Positions 16,884-24,000 of a stretch of DNA of 64,000 nucleotides are shown in pieces. The notes beneath the pieces were generated by a model that was not told where the DNA came from, searched no databases, and worked only from the letters and a program-made list of their open reading frames with translations. Source of the DNA: Nocardioides sp. (GTDB lineage Bacteria > Actinomycetota > Actinomycetes > Propionibacteriales > Nocardioidaceae); contig NZ_JASEEQ010000004.1 of assembly GCF_030019515.1 (NCBI RefSeq), forward strand, positions 124,001 through 188,000, in the 5' to 3' direction. Numbering within the stretch: the first letter of the stretch is position 1; the number at the start of each line of letters is the position of its first letter. A program made the position numbers and the translations under genes.

Positions 16884-17861
16884 ATGTTCGCCGTCTACGC
16901 CGACCGGTTCTCCAAGGACGACCCGCTCTCCGCGCTGCAGGTGGGGGAGCGCCCGGACCCCGCTGACGGGGGTGTCCCCGACGGGTGGACCACGGTCACC
17001 GTGAAGGCCGCCTCCCTCAACCACCACGACCTGTTCTCCTTGCGGGGGGTCGGGCTGCGCGCGGAGGCGCTGCCGATGATCCTCGGCTGCGACGCCGCGG
17101 GGTACGACGAGGACGGCAACGAGGTCGTCGTCCACGCGGTGATCAGCGATCCGGCCTGGGTCGGTGACGAGACGCTCGACCCCAAGCGGTCGCTGCTGTC
17201 CGAGCGCTACCAGGGCACGTTCGCCGAGCGGGTCGCCGTACCCCGTCGCAACGTCGTCCCCAAGCCCGCCTCGCTCTCGTTCGAGGAGGCCGCGTGCCTG
17301 CCGACCGCCTGGCTCACCGCGTACCGGATGCTGTTCACCCGCGGTGAGCTGCGGGCCGGCGAGACCGTGCTCGTGCAGGGCGCCGGCGGCGGCGTCGCGA
17401 CGGCCGTGATCACCCTGGCGCGGGCCGCCGGCCTCCGGGTGCTCGCGACCAGCCGCGACGAGTCCAAGCGGGCCCGGGCACTCGAGCTCGGCGCGCACGA
17501 GGTCTTCGAGTCCGGGGCGCGGCTGCCGGTCAAGGTCGACGCGGTGATGGAGACCGTCGGCAAGGCCACCTGGTCGCACTCCATCCGGTCGCTGCGGCCG
17601 GGTGGTCGGATCGTCACCTCCGGCACCACCTCCGGCCCCGACGTCGACGACGCCGAGCTCACCCGGATCTTCTTCCTGCAGCTCAGCGTGGTCGGCTCCA
17701 CGATGGGCACCCGCGCCGAGCTCGCCTCGCTGGTCTCCCTGCTCGACGCCTCCGGTGCCCGGCCGCTGATCGACCGGACACTGCCGATGACCGAGGCTCG
17801 TGCCGGGTTCAGCGCGATGCTCGAGGGCGAGCAGTTCGGGAAGATCGTCTTCACCCGATGA
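16884..17861 (+). CDS. Zinc-binding-type alcohol dehydrogenase / quinone oxidoreductase
   Basis: A 325-residue medium-chain reductase. The N-terminal GroES-like domain has TVKAASLNHHDLFSLRGVG and MILGCDAAGYD; the Rossmann domain has ETVLVQGAGGGVATAVITLARA (about 155-176). The structural and catalytic cysteine pattern of zinc alcohol dehydrogenases is largely absent, so a quinone-oxidoreductase-like, NADPH-dependent activity is likelier. The substrate is unknown. The ATG is 19 bp after the malic enzyme stop, and the SDR gene overlaps its 3' end. Confidence 0.85.
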   Translation: MFAVYADRFSKDDPLSALQVGERPDPADGGVPDGWTTVTVKAASLNHHDLFSLRGVGLRAEALPMILGCDAAGYDEDGNEVVVHAVISDPAWVGDETLDPKRSLLSERYQGTFAERVAVPRRNVVPKPASLSFEEAACLPTAWLTAYRMLFTRGELRAGETVLVQGAGGGVATAVITLARAAGLRVLATSRDESKRARALELGAHEVFESGARLPVKVDAVMETVGKATWSHSIRSLRPGGRIVTSGTTSGPDVDDAELTRIFFLQLSVVGSTMGTRAELASLVSLLDASGARPLIDRTLPMTEARAGFSAMLEGEQFGKIVFTR

Positions 17862-18532
17862 TCCACCTGCTCACCGGAGCCGGGTCGGGCATCGGCGCGG
17901 CGGTGGCCCGGCGGCTGCACGAGCGCGGCGACGAGCTGGTGCTGCTGGCGCGCTCGCCGGAGCGCGCGGTCGAGCTCCGCACGGCGTACGACGGCTCGAC
18001 GGTGCTCGTCGCGGACCTGGCCCGGCCGGAGTCGGTGGAGTCGCTCGCGCTGCCCGATGGCCTCGACTCGGTGGTCCACGCGGCCGGCGTGGTCGAGCTG
18101 GGCACCGTGGCCGAGCTGTCGGTCGAGGACTGGTCCTCGCAGCTGTGGGTCAACCTGGTCGCGCCCGCCGCGCTCACCCGGGTGGCCCTGCCGGCGCTGC
18201 GCGCCCACCGCGGCACCGTGGTCTTCGTCAACTCCAGCGCCGGCCTCACGGCCCACCGGTCGTGGTCGGCCTACGCCGCCTCCAAGCACGGGCTGCGTGC
18301 GCTCGCGGACTCGCTGCGCGCCGAGGAGGCCCAGCACGGCGTCCGGGTGAGCACCGTCTTCCCGGGACGCACGGCCACCCCGATGCAGGAGAAGGTGCAC
18401 CGGCAGGAGGCGAGGACGTACGACGCCGCCCGGTGGATCCGGCCCGACACCGTGGCCGACGCCATCCTGCACGTGCTGGACCTCCCGGCCGACGCGACGA
18501 TCCCCGACGTCACGGTGCGCCCGAACCGGTAG
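17858..18532 (+). CDS. Short-chain dehydrogenase/reductase
   Basis: A 224-residue classical SDR. The cofactor motif LTGAGSGIGAAVARRL is at residues 5-20, the VVHAAGVVELG strand follows, and the catalytic Ser-Tyr-Lys are visible as VNSSAG and YAASK. The short N-terminus and PGRTATPM block are typical of small cytosolic SDRs. Its substrate is unknown. The ATG overlaps the stop of the upstream oxidoreductase by 4 bp (ATGA), so the two are one transcription unit. Confidence 0.9.
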   Translation: MIHLLTGAGSGIGAAVARRLHERGDELVLLARSPERAVELRTAYDGSTVLVADLARPESVESLALPDGLDSVVHAAGVVELGTVAELSVEDWSSQLWVNLVAPAALTRVALPALRAHRGTVVFVNSSAGLTAHRSWSAYAASKHGLRALADSLRAEEAQHGVRVSTVFPGRTATPMQEKVHRQEARTYDAARWIRPDTVADAILHVLDLPADATIPDVTVRPNR

Positions 18533-18549
18533 CGGCCCTCGGGGCGGTC

Positions 18550-19203
18550 CTAGGTCCGCGAGCGCCAGTTGAGGGCGCCGACCAGCACGATGCGGAGCTG
18601 GGTGCGCGCCTGCTCGACGAGCTCCTGCTCGGCGGCGCGGTCGTCGGCGGCGAGGATCGCCTCGGCGGTCGCCACCATGGCGGTCACGATCAGGTCGGAG
18701 ACGATCCGCAGGTCGCGCGCGGACCACACGTCGGTGCCCGGCAGCTGCGCCAGGTCGCTGGCCAGCTCGTGCTCGAACAACGCGATCTGGTCGCGGATCG
18801 CGCGCCGGACCGCCGGCGGCCCGGCGGCCCGCTCGCGGGCGATGAACGAGAAGTGTGCGCGCTGCTGGTGGACGTGGTCGACCAGGATGCCGATCGAGCG
18901 GTCGACGATGTCGGCCAGCGCCGGGTCCCCGCGGCGGATGTCCCTCAGCATCGTGCGCAGCGAGGCGAACGACTCGTCGACGAGGGCGACGCCGAGCGCC
19001 TCGACGGAGTCGAAGTGACGGTAGAACGCGGTCGGCACGATGCCGACCTCCTTGGCCACCTGACGCAGCGAGAGGGCGGCCATCGTGGTCTCCGAGGCGA
19101 GCTCCAGTGCAGCGTCGAGGATCGCCCGGCGGGTGCGCTCCTTGCGGGCCACGCGCGACATCGGCACGCTCGCCGCCGCACCTCCTACCGTCACCTCAGG
19201 CAT
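18550..19203 (-). CDS. TetR family transcriptional regulator (FabR-like)
   Basis: A 217-residue repressor. The helix-turn-helix lies at about 19-65 (KERTRRAILDAALEL, LSLRQVAKEVGIVPTAFYRHF). The DNA-binding domain and following SVEALGVALVDESFASLRTML resemble E. coli FabR, a regulator of unsaturated fatty acid synthesis; the ligand here is unknown. ATG 19203 is used; Met15 (ATG 19161) is an alternative. It is convergent with the SDR gene. A 10-bp-arm inverted repeat 23 bp upstream of the start may be its operator. Confidence 0.85.
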   Translation of the reverse strand: MPEVTVGGAAASVPMSRVARKERTRRAILDAALELASETTMAALSLRQVAKEVGIVPTAFYRHFDSVEALGVALVDESFASLRTMLRDIRRGDPALADIVDRSIGILVDHVHQQRAHFSFIARERAAGPPAVRRAIRDQIALFEHELASDLAQLPGTDVWSARDLRIVSDLIVTAMVATAEAILAADDRAAEQELVEQARTQLRIVLVGALNWRSRT

Positions 19204-19225
19204 GCCGTCAGGCTAGTGGTTGCCG

Positions 19226-19266
19226 CCGGAAGTTCCCCGGGTGCGGGACGCCCGACGAACTTCCGG
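19226..19266. promoter_or_regulatory. Inverted repeat between TetR gene and small gene, possible operator
   Basis: CCGGAAGTTC (19226-19235) and GAACTTCCGG (19257-19266) are perfect inverted arms separated by 21 nt. The position between divergent starts suits an operator of the FabR-like TetR, but RNA hairpin formation is also possible. Confidence 0.45.
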
Positions 19267-19345
19267 TGGTGACCACGAGTGGTGCCGCCTGCCGGGTGAG
19301 TGGCCGACCCTTCCGGACCGGCCCCGCGCGGGTGACACTGGTGCC

Positions 19346-19570
19346 ATGCGCGACCGCCTGAGCACGTCAGAGATCCGCAAGGACGCCGTCCAGGGCACGG
19401 TCGAGGCGGCCGCGTCGGCCGCGGGCCAGGTCGCCACGATCATCACCGGCGCGGTCCGCGACGTGGCGTCGGCCGTCGGCGGCTTCGCCACCGAGGTCTT
19501 CGAGATCCGCGACTCCGCACGCAAGGCGGCCGCCGAGCACGTCCGTCCCGACCGGGCGGACGAGGACTGA
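19346..19570 (+). CDS. Small alanine-rich protein of unknown function
   Basis: A 74-residue protein (MRDRLSTSEIRKDAVQGTVE then AAASAAGQVATIITGAVRD). It is mostly one long amphipathic helix with Ala/Val faces and charged ends, no cysteine and no signal peptide. Codon use is typical of the window. I do not recognise a family. The ATG is supported by codon bias beginning there; the upstream extension is not coding-like. It diverges from the FabR-like TetR gene. Confidence 0.5.
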   Translation: MRDRLSTSEIRKDAVQGTVEAAASAAGQVATIITGAVRDVASAVGGFATEVFEIRDSARKAAAEHVRPDRADED

Positions 19571-19603
19571 GCTCCGGACGGGGCCGAGACACCGGCGAAA
19601 GTC

Positions 19604-19617
19604 CACCCGATCGGGTG
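19604..19617. repeat. 14-bp perfect palindrome
   Basis: CACCCGATCGGGTG lies between the small protein gene and the convergent YjbR gene. It has no loop, so it suits a protein-binding site better than a terminator. No partner is evident. Confidence 0.3.
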
Positions 19618-19728
19618 AGTTCGAGTGCGGACCGGGTGGGGCACCTGGTGAGGGCACGCGGCAAGGCCCCCGACAGCACCCTCACGCAGCGGCCGCTCAC
19701 GGGGCCGTGCCGCGTGCGATCCGTCGGA

Positions 19729-20148
19729 TCAGTCCGGTCCGCCGGCCGCGTCCAGCTGCCGCACCAGCCGCTGCGGAGCGCAGCACCGGTAGCTCTCGGT
19801 GACCAGCTCGGCGACCTCGTCCCAGTCGGTGCCCTCGTCGAGGACCAGGCCGACGACCGTGGGCGACCACGGCGGCCGGTAGAACGGCAGCCCGGCGTGG
19901 GTGAGCGCGAGCAGCTCGTCGCCGGCGGCGTGGAAGGTCAGCACGGTGCGCGGCTCCGGGTCGCCGGTGATGTCGCGGTACGCCGACTCGTAGCCCTCCT
20001 GGGCGACCATGACGTGCGCGAACGTCTTCTTCCGCACCCGCCAGCGCACGCCGGTCCAGGCGTCCTCCTCGTAGGAGTCGGGCAGTGGGCCGGTGATCGC
20101 GGCGAGCCGGCGTACGACGTCCGGCGCCGGCTCCAGGCGGCGCGTCAC
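19729..20148 (-). CDS. MmcQ/YjbR family protein
   Basis: A 139-residue protein with the YjbR layout: an N-terminal helix and WTGVRWRVRKKTFAHVMVAQEG, then LTFHAAGDELLALTHAGLPFYRPPWSPTVVGLVLD in pieces and a C-terminal ELVTESYRCCAPQRLVRQL helix. The fold has been called DNA-binding-like, but function is unknown. GTG 20148 is chosen because it lies 5 bp after the stop of the decarboxylase-like gene and matches usual family length. Confidence 0.8.
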   Translation of the reverse strand: MTRRLEPAPDVVRRLAAITGPLPDSYEEDAWTGVRWRVRKKTFAHVMVAQEGYESAYRDITGDPEPRTVLTFHAAGDELLALTHAGLPFYRPPWSPTVVGLVLDEGTDWDEVAELVTESYRCCAPQRLVRQLDAAGGPD

Positions 20149-20153
20149 CGGGC

Positions 20154-20798
20154 TCAGCCGAAGGACATCCGGAAGTCGGCCTGCCGGAAGGAGGCGAGCT
20201 GGCGGGCGCCGCGCAGCCAGCCCAGCGGTCCGTCGGCCGCGAAGTCCCAGCGGCCGCGGCACGGCAGCGCCTTGGACGAGCCCTGGAGGGTCGCCGTCCG
20301 CTCCTCGCCGCCGGTGTCGTCGATGCCGGGCTGCCAGGTGCCGCCCTTGAAGGGCAGGCGCACCATCGCCTTGGACACGTCGGTGAACGTCGCGCTGACG
20401 ATCGGGCGCCGGCCCAGGCCCGCCGACCAGTCGGTCGTCGTGAGCGGACCCCGGCGCACGCTCTCGAGCTCGAAGTCGCACAGGCCCTTCGGGATCGCCC
20501 AGAGCTCGCGGCCGCCGGCCACCGATGCGGGGGAGTCGACCCAGATGTCTGTGATGCTCACCCGGCGCCCGTGCGCGTCGGTGCTGATCGGTCGGGCGAC
20601 CAGCAGCTCGGAGTAGGTCAACGGGCTCCCGGGCTCGTAGCTCACCCAGGCCACGCCGTAGACCCCGGCCGGCCGGAGCTCGTCGATCGGCTCGCGGACC
20701 CGGAACAGGGAGAGCCAGAGCTGGCCGACCATCCGCCAGGGCGCGGGCGGGTAGGACGGCGTGGGGGACGGGATCCGGTCGGACGTCTGCTCGGCCAT
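20154..20798 (-). CDS. Acetoacetate decarboxylase family protein
   Basis: A 214-residue protein of the acetoacetate-decarboxylase-like superfamily. Family features are the central SELLVARP strand, a SVAGGRELWAIPKGLCDFELES block holding the candidate Schiff-base lysine, and a C-terminal PCRGRWDFAADGPLGWL. True decarboxylase activity is not assured; many relatives act as lyases or have unknown roles. ATG 20798 is preferred to ATG 20807 because GGCAGG is correctly spaced for it. It diverges from the sulfatase gene across a palindromic operator and is followed by the YjbR gene. Confidence 0.75.
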   Translation of the reverse strand: MAEQTSDRIPSPTPSYPPAPWRMVGQLWLSLFRVREPIDELRPAGVYGVAWVSYEPGSPLTYSELLVARPISTDAHGRRVSITDIWVDSPASVAGGRELWAIPKGLCDFELESVRRGPLTTTDWSAGLGRRPIVSATFTDVSKAMVRLPFKGGTWQPGIDDTGGEERTATLQGSSKALPCRGRWDFAADGPLGWLRGARQLASFRQADFRMSFG

Positions 20799-20825
20799 GC
20801 CCGGCATCCTGCCGTACGGCTCGAC

Positions 20826-20856
20826 ACTGACAGAAGTGTCAGTCGAGTGACAGAAT
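20826..20856 (+). promoter_or_regulatory. TetR-type operator and overlapping sulfatase promoter
   Basis: ACTGACAGAAGTGTCAGT (20826-20843) is a perfect palindrome with 7-bp arms and a 4-nt centre. CTGACA (20827-20832) and CAGAAT (20851-20856), 18 nt apart, form a plausible -35/-10 pair that the operator overlaps. CAGAAT ends 7 nt before the GTG at 20864. A TetR gene lies at the end of the sulfatase transcription unit. Confidence 0.6.
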
Positions 20857-20863
20857 CCCTCGG

Positions 20864-23137
20864 GTGCCGAGCCAACGCCTGACCTCTCGCGTCGCCACCT
20901 CCGAGCCGCGGTTCATCGAGTACCCCCGGGCGGCGGCGGGCGCCCCGAACGTGCTGATGGTCGTCGTGGACGACGTCGGCTTCGCACAGCTCGGCTGCTT
21001 CGGCGCCGGCTTCGCGACCCCGAACATCGACCGGGTCGCGGCCGCCGGCCTGCGCTACCAGCGCTTCCACGTCACCTCGGTCTGCTCCGCGACCCGGGCC
21101 GCGCTGCTGACCGGGCGCAACCACCACGCGGTCGGGATGGGCGTGACCCAGGAGGCCGCGCTCGGCTTCCCCGGCTACCACGGGCGGATCCCGCGCTCGG
21201 CCGCCGCGCTGCCCCGGGTGCTGCGCGACCACGGCTACAACACGATGGCCGTCGGCAAGTGGCACCTGACGCCGAAGACGGAGTACTCCGCCGCCGGGCC
21301 GTTCGAGCGGTGGCCGCTGGGGTTGGGCTTCGAGCGCTTCTACGGCTTCCTCGGCGCGGAGACCAACCACTGGGCGCCCGAGCTGGTCCGCGACAACACC
21401 CACATCGAGCCGCCGCGCACGCCCGAGGAGGGCTACCACCTCACCGAGGACCTGGTCGACCAGGCGATCCGGATGATCCAGGACCAGCAGCAGGCCGAGG
21501 CCCGCAAGCCCTTCCTCTGCTACGTCGCCACCGGGGCCGCGCACGCGCCGCACCAGGTGGCCGAGGAGTGGGTGGCGCCGTACCGGGGTGCCTTCGACGA
21601 CGGCTGGGAGGCGTGGCGCGAGCGCGCGTTCCGGCGCCAGCTCGCCGAGGGCATCGTGCCCCCCGGCACGGAGCTCACCGAGCGGCCGCCGTGGGTCCCG
21701 GCCTGGGACTCGCTGCCGGCCGACCAGCGGCGGCTCTTCGCGCGCTACATGGAGGTGTTCGCGGGCTTCATGACCCACACCGACCACCACCTCGGCCGGC
21801 TCTTCGACAGCCTCGACGAGCTGGGCATCGCCGACGACACCCTGGTCATGGTCCTCTCCGACAACGGTGCGAGTGCCGAGGGCGGGCCGACCGGCACCCT
21901 CAACGAGGCCGCGGGCTGGCTCGGCTTCACCGAGGACGTCGGCACCGCGATCGAGCGCATCGACGACATCGGCGGCCCCGAGGCCAACAACCACTATCCG
22001 TTCGGCTGGGCCTGGGCCGGCAACGCCCCGTTCCGGCTCTGGAAGCGCTACGCCTGGCTCGGCGGGGTGCGCACGCCGCTCGTGGTGCGCTGGGGTGACC
22101 GGTTGGCCGACCCGGGCGGCGTCCGGCCCCAGTTCTGCCACGTGGTCGACCTGTACGCGACGGTGCTCGACGCAGCGGGGGTCACCCCGCCCGACTCGGT
22201 GGACGGCGTCACCCAGCAACCGGTCGACGGTGTCTCGATGCTCGCCGGCTTCGGGGACCCGGAGGCCGCCGAGCACCGGGCGCTGCAGTACTTCGAGATG
22301 ATGGGCTCGCGCGGGATCTATCACGACGGGTGGAAGGCCGTGACCGACCACGTGGCGAACCAGTTCGACGAACGGGCGAACCTGGTCGGCAGCTTCGACT
22401 TCGCCACCGACCGGTGGTCGCTGTTCCATCTCGCGGAGGACTTCTCGGAGGCGCACGACCTGGCCGACGCCCACCCCGACCGCGTCCGGCGGCTCGAGGA
22501 GCTGTGGTGGGCGGAGGCCGGCCGCAACCAGGTGCTGCCGCTGTTCGAGTTCCCGGACTCGATGGCCCACATGCACCCCGGCGAGTTCCCGCCGCCGGCG
22601 AGCGCGGTCTACCGACCGGGCGGCGGCCCGGTCCAGGAGAGCCAGCTGCCGGTCGCGTTGGGCGGCTTCGACCTGAGGGCGTACGTCGAGGTCCCCGACG
22701 CGGGTGCGGCCGGCGTGCTGGCCGCGCTCGGTGACCGCCACGGCGGCTGGGCGCTGTACCTGCTCGACGGCCGCCCGGCCGCGACGTTCGCCCTCCTCGC
22801 CGGGCCGGTCCGTGTCGCCGCGGCCGACCCGGTCCCGGCCGGGGAGCACGTGGTCGGGCTGCGCTACGAGCCCGGCCGGACGGCCCGCGTCGTGCTGGCC
22901 GTCGACGGGCGGGACGTCGCCGAGCAGCCGTTGCCGGGTCTGATGTTCTTCCCGAACCTCTCGACCGCCGGAGCCGGCCTGCTGATCGGGCGCGACCGCG
23001 GGCTCGCGGTCAGTGCCGACTACCGCCCGCCGTTCGCGTTCACCGGCCGGCTGGACCGCGTCGAGCTCCGCAGCGGCCGCCCGACCGCGGCTCCCGACGA
23101 CGAGACCCGGCTGCGGGCGGCCGTCTCCGGTGACTGA
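20864..23137 (+). CDS. Arylsulfatase-type sulfatase
   Basis: A 757-residue sulfatase hydrolysing sulfate esters. N-terminal metal ligands are in VVVDDVGFAQLGCFG (about 33-47). The active-site motif is Cys74-Ser-Ala-Thr-Arg78 followed by AALLTGR; Cys74 would become formylglycine, with Ala where the motif usually has Pro. The HAPHQV and LSDNGASAEGG metal blocks are also present. A C-terminal portion of about 160 residues looks like a beta-sandwich (LYLLDGRPAATFALL, FTGRLDRVELRSG). No signal peptide is visible, so it appears cytosolic. GTG start; a TetR gene overlaps its stop by 8 bp. Confidence 0.9.
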   Translation: MPSQRLTSRVATSEPRFIEYPRAAAGAPNVLMVVVDDVGFAQLGCFGAGFATPNIDRVAAAGLRYQRFHVTSVCSATRAALLTGRNHHAVGMGVTQEAALGFPGYHGRIPRSAAALPRVLRDHGYNTMAVGKWHLTPKTEYSAAGPFERWPLGLGFERFYGFLGAETNHWAPELVRDNTHIEPPRTPEEGYHLTEDLVDQAIRMIQDQQQAEARKPFLCYVATGAAHAPHQVAEEWVAPYRGAFDDGWEAWRERAFRRQLAEGIVPPGTELTERPPWVPAWDSLPADQRRLFARYMEVFAGFMTHTDHHLGRLFDSLDELGIADDTLVMVLSDNGASAEGGPTGTLNEAAGWLGFTEDVGTAIERIDDIGGPEANNHYPFGWAWAGNAPFRLWKRYAWLGGVRTPLVVRWGDRLADPGGVRPQFCHVVDLYATVLDAAGVTPPDSVDGVTQQPVDGVSMLAGFGDPEAAEHRALQYFEMMGSRGIYHDGWKAVTDHVANQFDERANLVGSFDFATDRWSLFHLAEDFSEAHDLADAHPDRVRRLEELWWAEAGRNQVLPLFEFPDSMAHMHPGEFPPPASAVYRPGGGPVQESQLPVALGGFDLRAYVEVPDAGAAGVLAALGDRHGGWALYLLDGRPAATFALLAGPVRVAAADPVPAGEHVVGLRYEPGRTARVVLAVDGRDVAEQPLPGLMFFPNLSTAGAGLLIGRDRGLAVSADYRPPFAFTGRLDRVELRSGRPTAAPDDETRLRAAVSGD

Positions 23138-23699
23138 CCCGGTCCCCGCAGGGCGCCGGGAGCAGCACAAGGCCGACACCCGCCGGGCGCTGGAGGACGC
23201 GGCCCTGCGCCGCTTCGCGACCGACGGGTACGACGCCACCTCCGTGCAGTCGATCGCGGCAGACGTCGGGGTGTCGGCGCGCACCTTCTTCCGCTACTTC
23301 GCCACCAAGGACGAGGTGCTCGACATGGGTCGCGGTGCCCGTCAGGCACAGGTTCGCGACGCGGTCCGCAGCAGCGAGGCACGGGGGCTCGAGCTCGTCC
23401 GCGTGGCGGTGCTCGCGCTGGCCGACGGCCTCGCGGACGACCGGGCGCGGGTCGCGCTGCGCCAGCGCGCCGCCGCGTCCTCGCCGGTGCTGCGCGGCCG
23501 GGTCCTGGACACGATCGGGTCCTGGGAGCGCACCCTCGCGGCCGCACTGGCCGACCGGGGCGAGCCCGGTGCGGACCCGCTCGCCGCGGTCGGAGTGGCG
23601 GTCTTCCGCTCCGCGATCACCGCCTGGGTGCGCGACGGCGGCGACCTCACCACGCACGTCGACGGCGGCTTCCGAGCGCTGGCTGCCCCGCGACGCTGA
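23130..23699 (+). CDS. TetR family regulator of the sulfatase unit
   Basis: A 189-residue TetR protein with helix-turn-helix at about 12-58 (KADTRRALEDAALRRFATDGYD, VQSIAADVGVSARTFFRYF). The FFRYFATKDEVL motif is classical. The GTG start overlaps the sulfatase stop by 8 bp, so the two are co-transcribed. It is the natural candidate to bind the palindrome at 20826-20843. Its ligand is unknown. Confidence 0.88.
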   Translation: MTDPVPAGRREQHKADTRRALEDAALRRFATDGYDATSVQSIAADVGVSARTFFRYFATKDEVLDMGRGARQAQVRDAVRSSEARGLELVRVAVLALADGLADDRARVALRQRAAASSPVLRGRVLDTIGSWERTLAAALADRGEPGADPLAAVGVAVFRSAITAWVRDGGDLTTHVDGGFRALAAPRR

Positions 23700-23702
23700 C
23701 TG

Positions 23703-23756
23703 GGTCTCGACCCGGCGGTCGCGACCTCCCTCGTCGGTCGCGGGTCATGCTCGACC
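23703..23756. repeat. Dispersed intergenic hairpin element, copy 3
   Basis: GGTCTCGACCCGG opens the element. Stem CGCGACC (23720-23726) / GGTCGCG (23736-23742) follows, and it ends ATGCTCGACC. It stands immediately before the compound hairpin at 23758-23805, between convergent genes. Confidence 0.6.
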
Positions 23757-23757
23757 G

Positions 23758-23805
23758 CCCCGAGCCCACGCACCGAGCTCGTCCCTCGCTCGGTGCTGCT
23801 CGGGG
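23758..23805. terminator. Two-stage bidirectional terminator
   Basis: An outer stem CCCCGAGC / GCTCGGGG encloses an inner stem GCACCGAG / CTCGGTGC with an 11-nt loop. It lies between the TetR gene and the convergent kgd-DUF6104 unit. Confidence 0.7.
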
Positions 23806-23808
23806 ACA

Positions 23809-23985
23809 CTAGTCCTCCGGGTCGTCCAGGCGGGCCAGCCAGGTGGCGAACCGCTCCACCGCCGTCTCGAACTCCGGGTGGGTGTCGGTGAACTCCTGGA
23901 GCCGGTCGGCGAGCCACGCCAGGGTGACCTCCTCGTCGCCCCGGCGCTTCTCGAGCTCCTCGATGCCGCGATCGGTGAAGTACAA
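23809..23985 (-). CDS. DUF6104 family small protein
   Basis: A 58-residue acidic protein reading YFTDRGIEELEKRRGDEEV from its second residue and ending WLARLDDPED. It matches the short actinobacterial DUF6104 family, which often follows kgd. The start is TTG 23985, where other species have ATG; GAGGAG lies 8 nt upstream. It follows kgd by 15 bp on the same strand and is probably co-transcribed. Function is unknown. Confidence 0.75.
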   Translation of the reverse strand: MYFTDRGIEELEKRRGDEEVTLAWLADRLQEFTDTHPEFETAVERFATWLARLDDPED

Positions 23986-24000
23986 CGTCCTACTCCTCGC

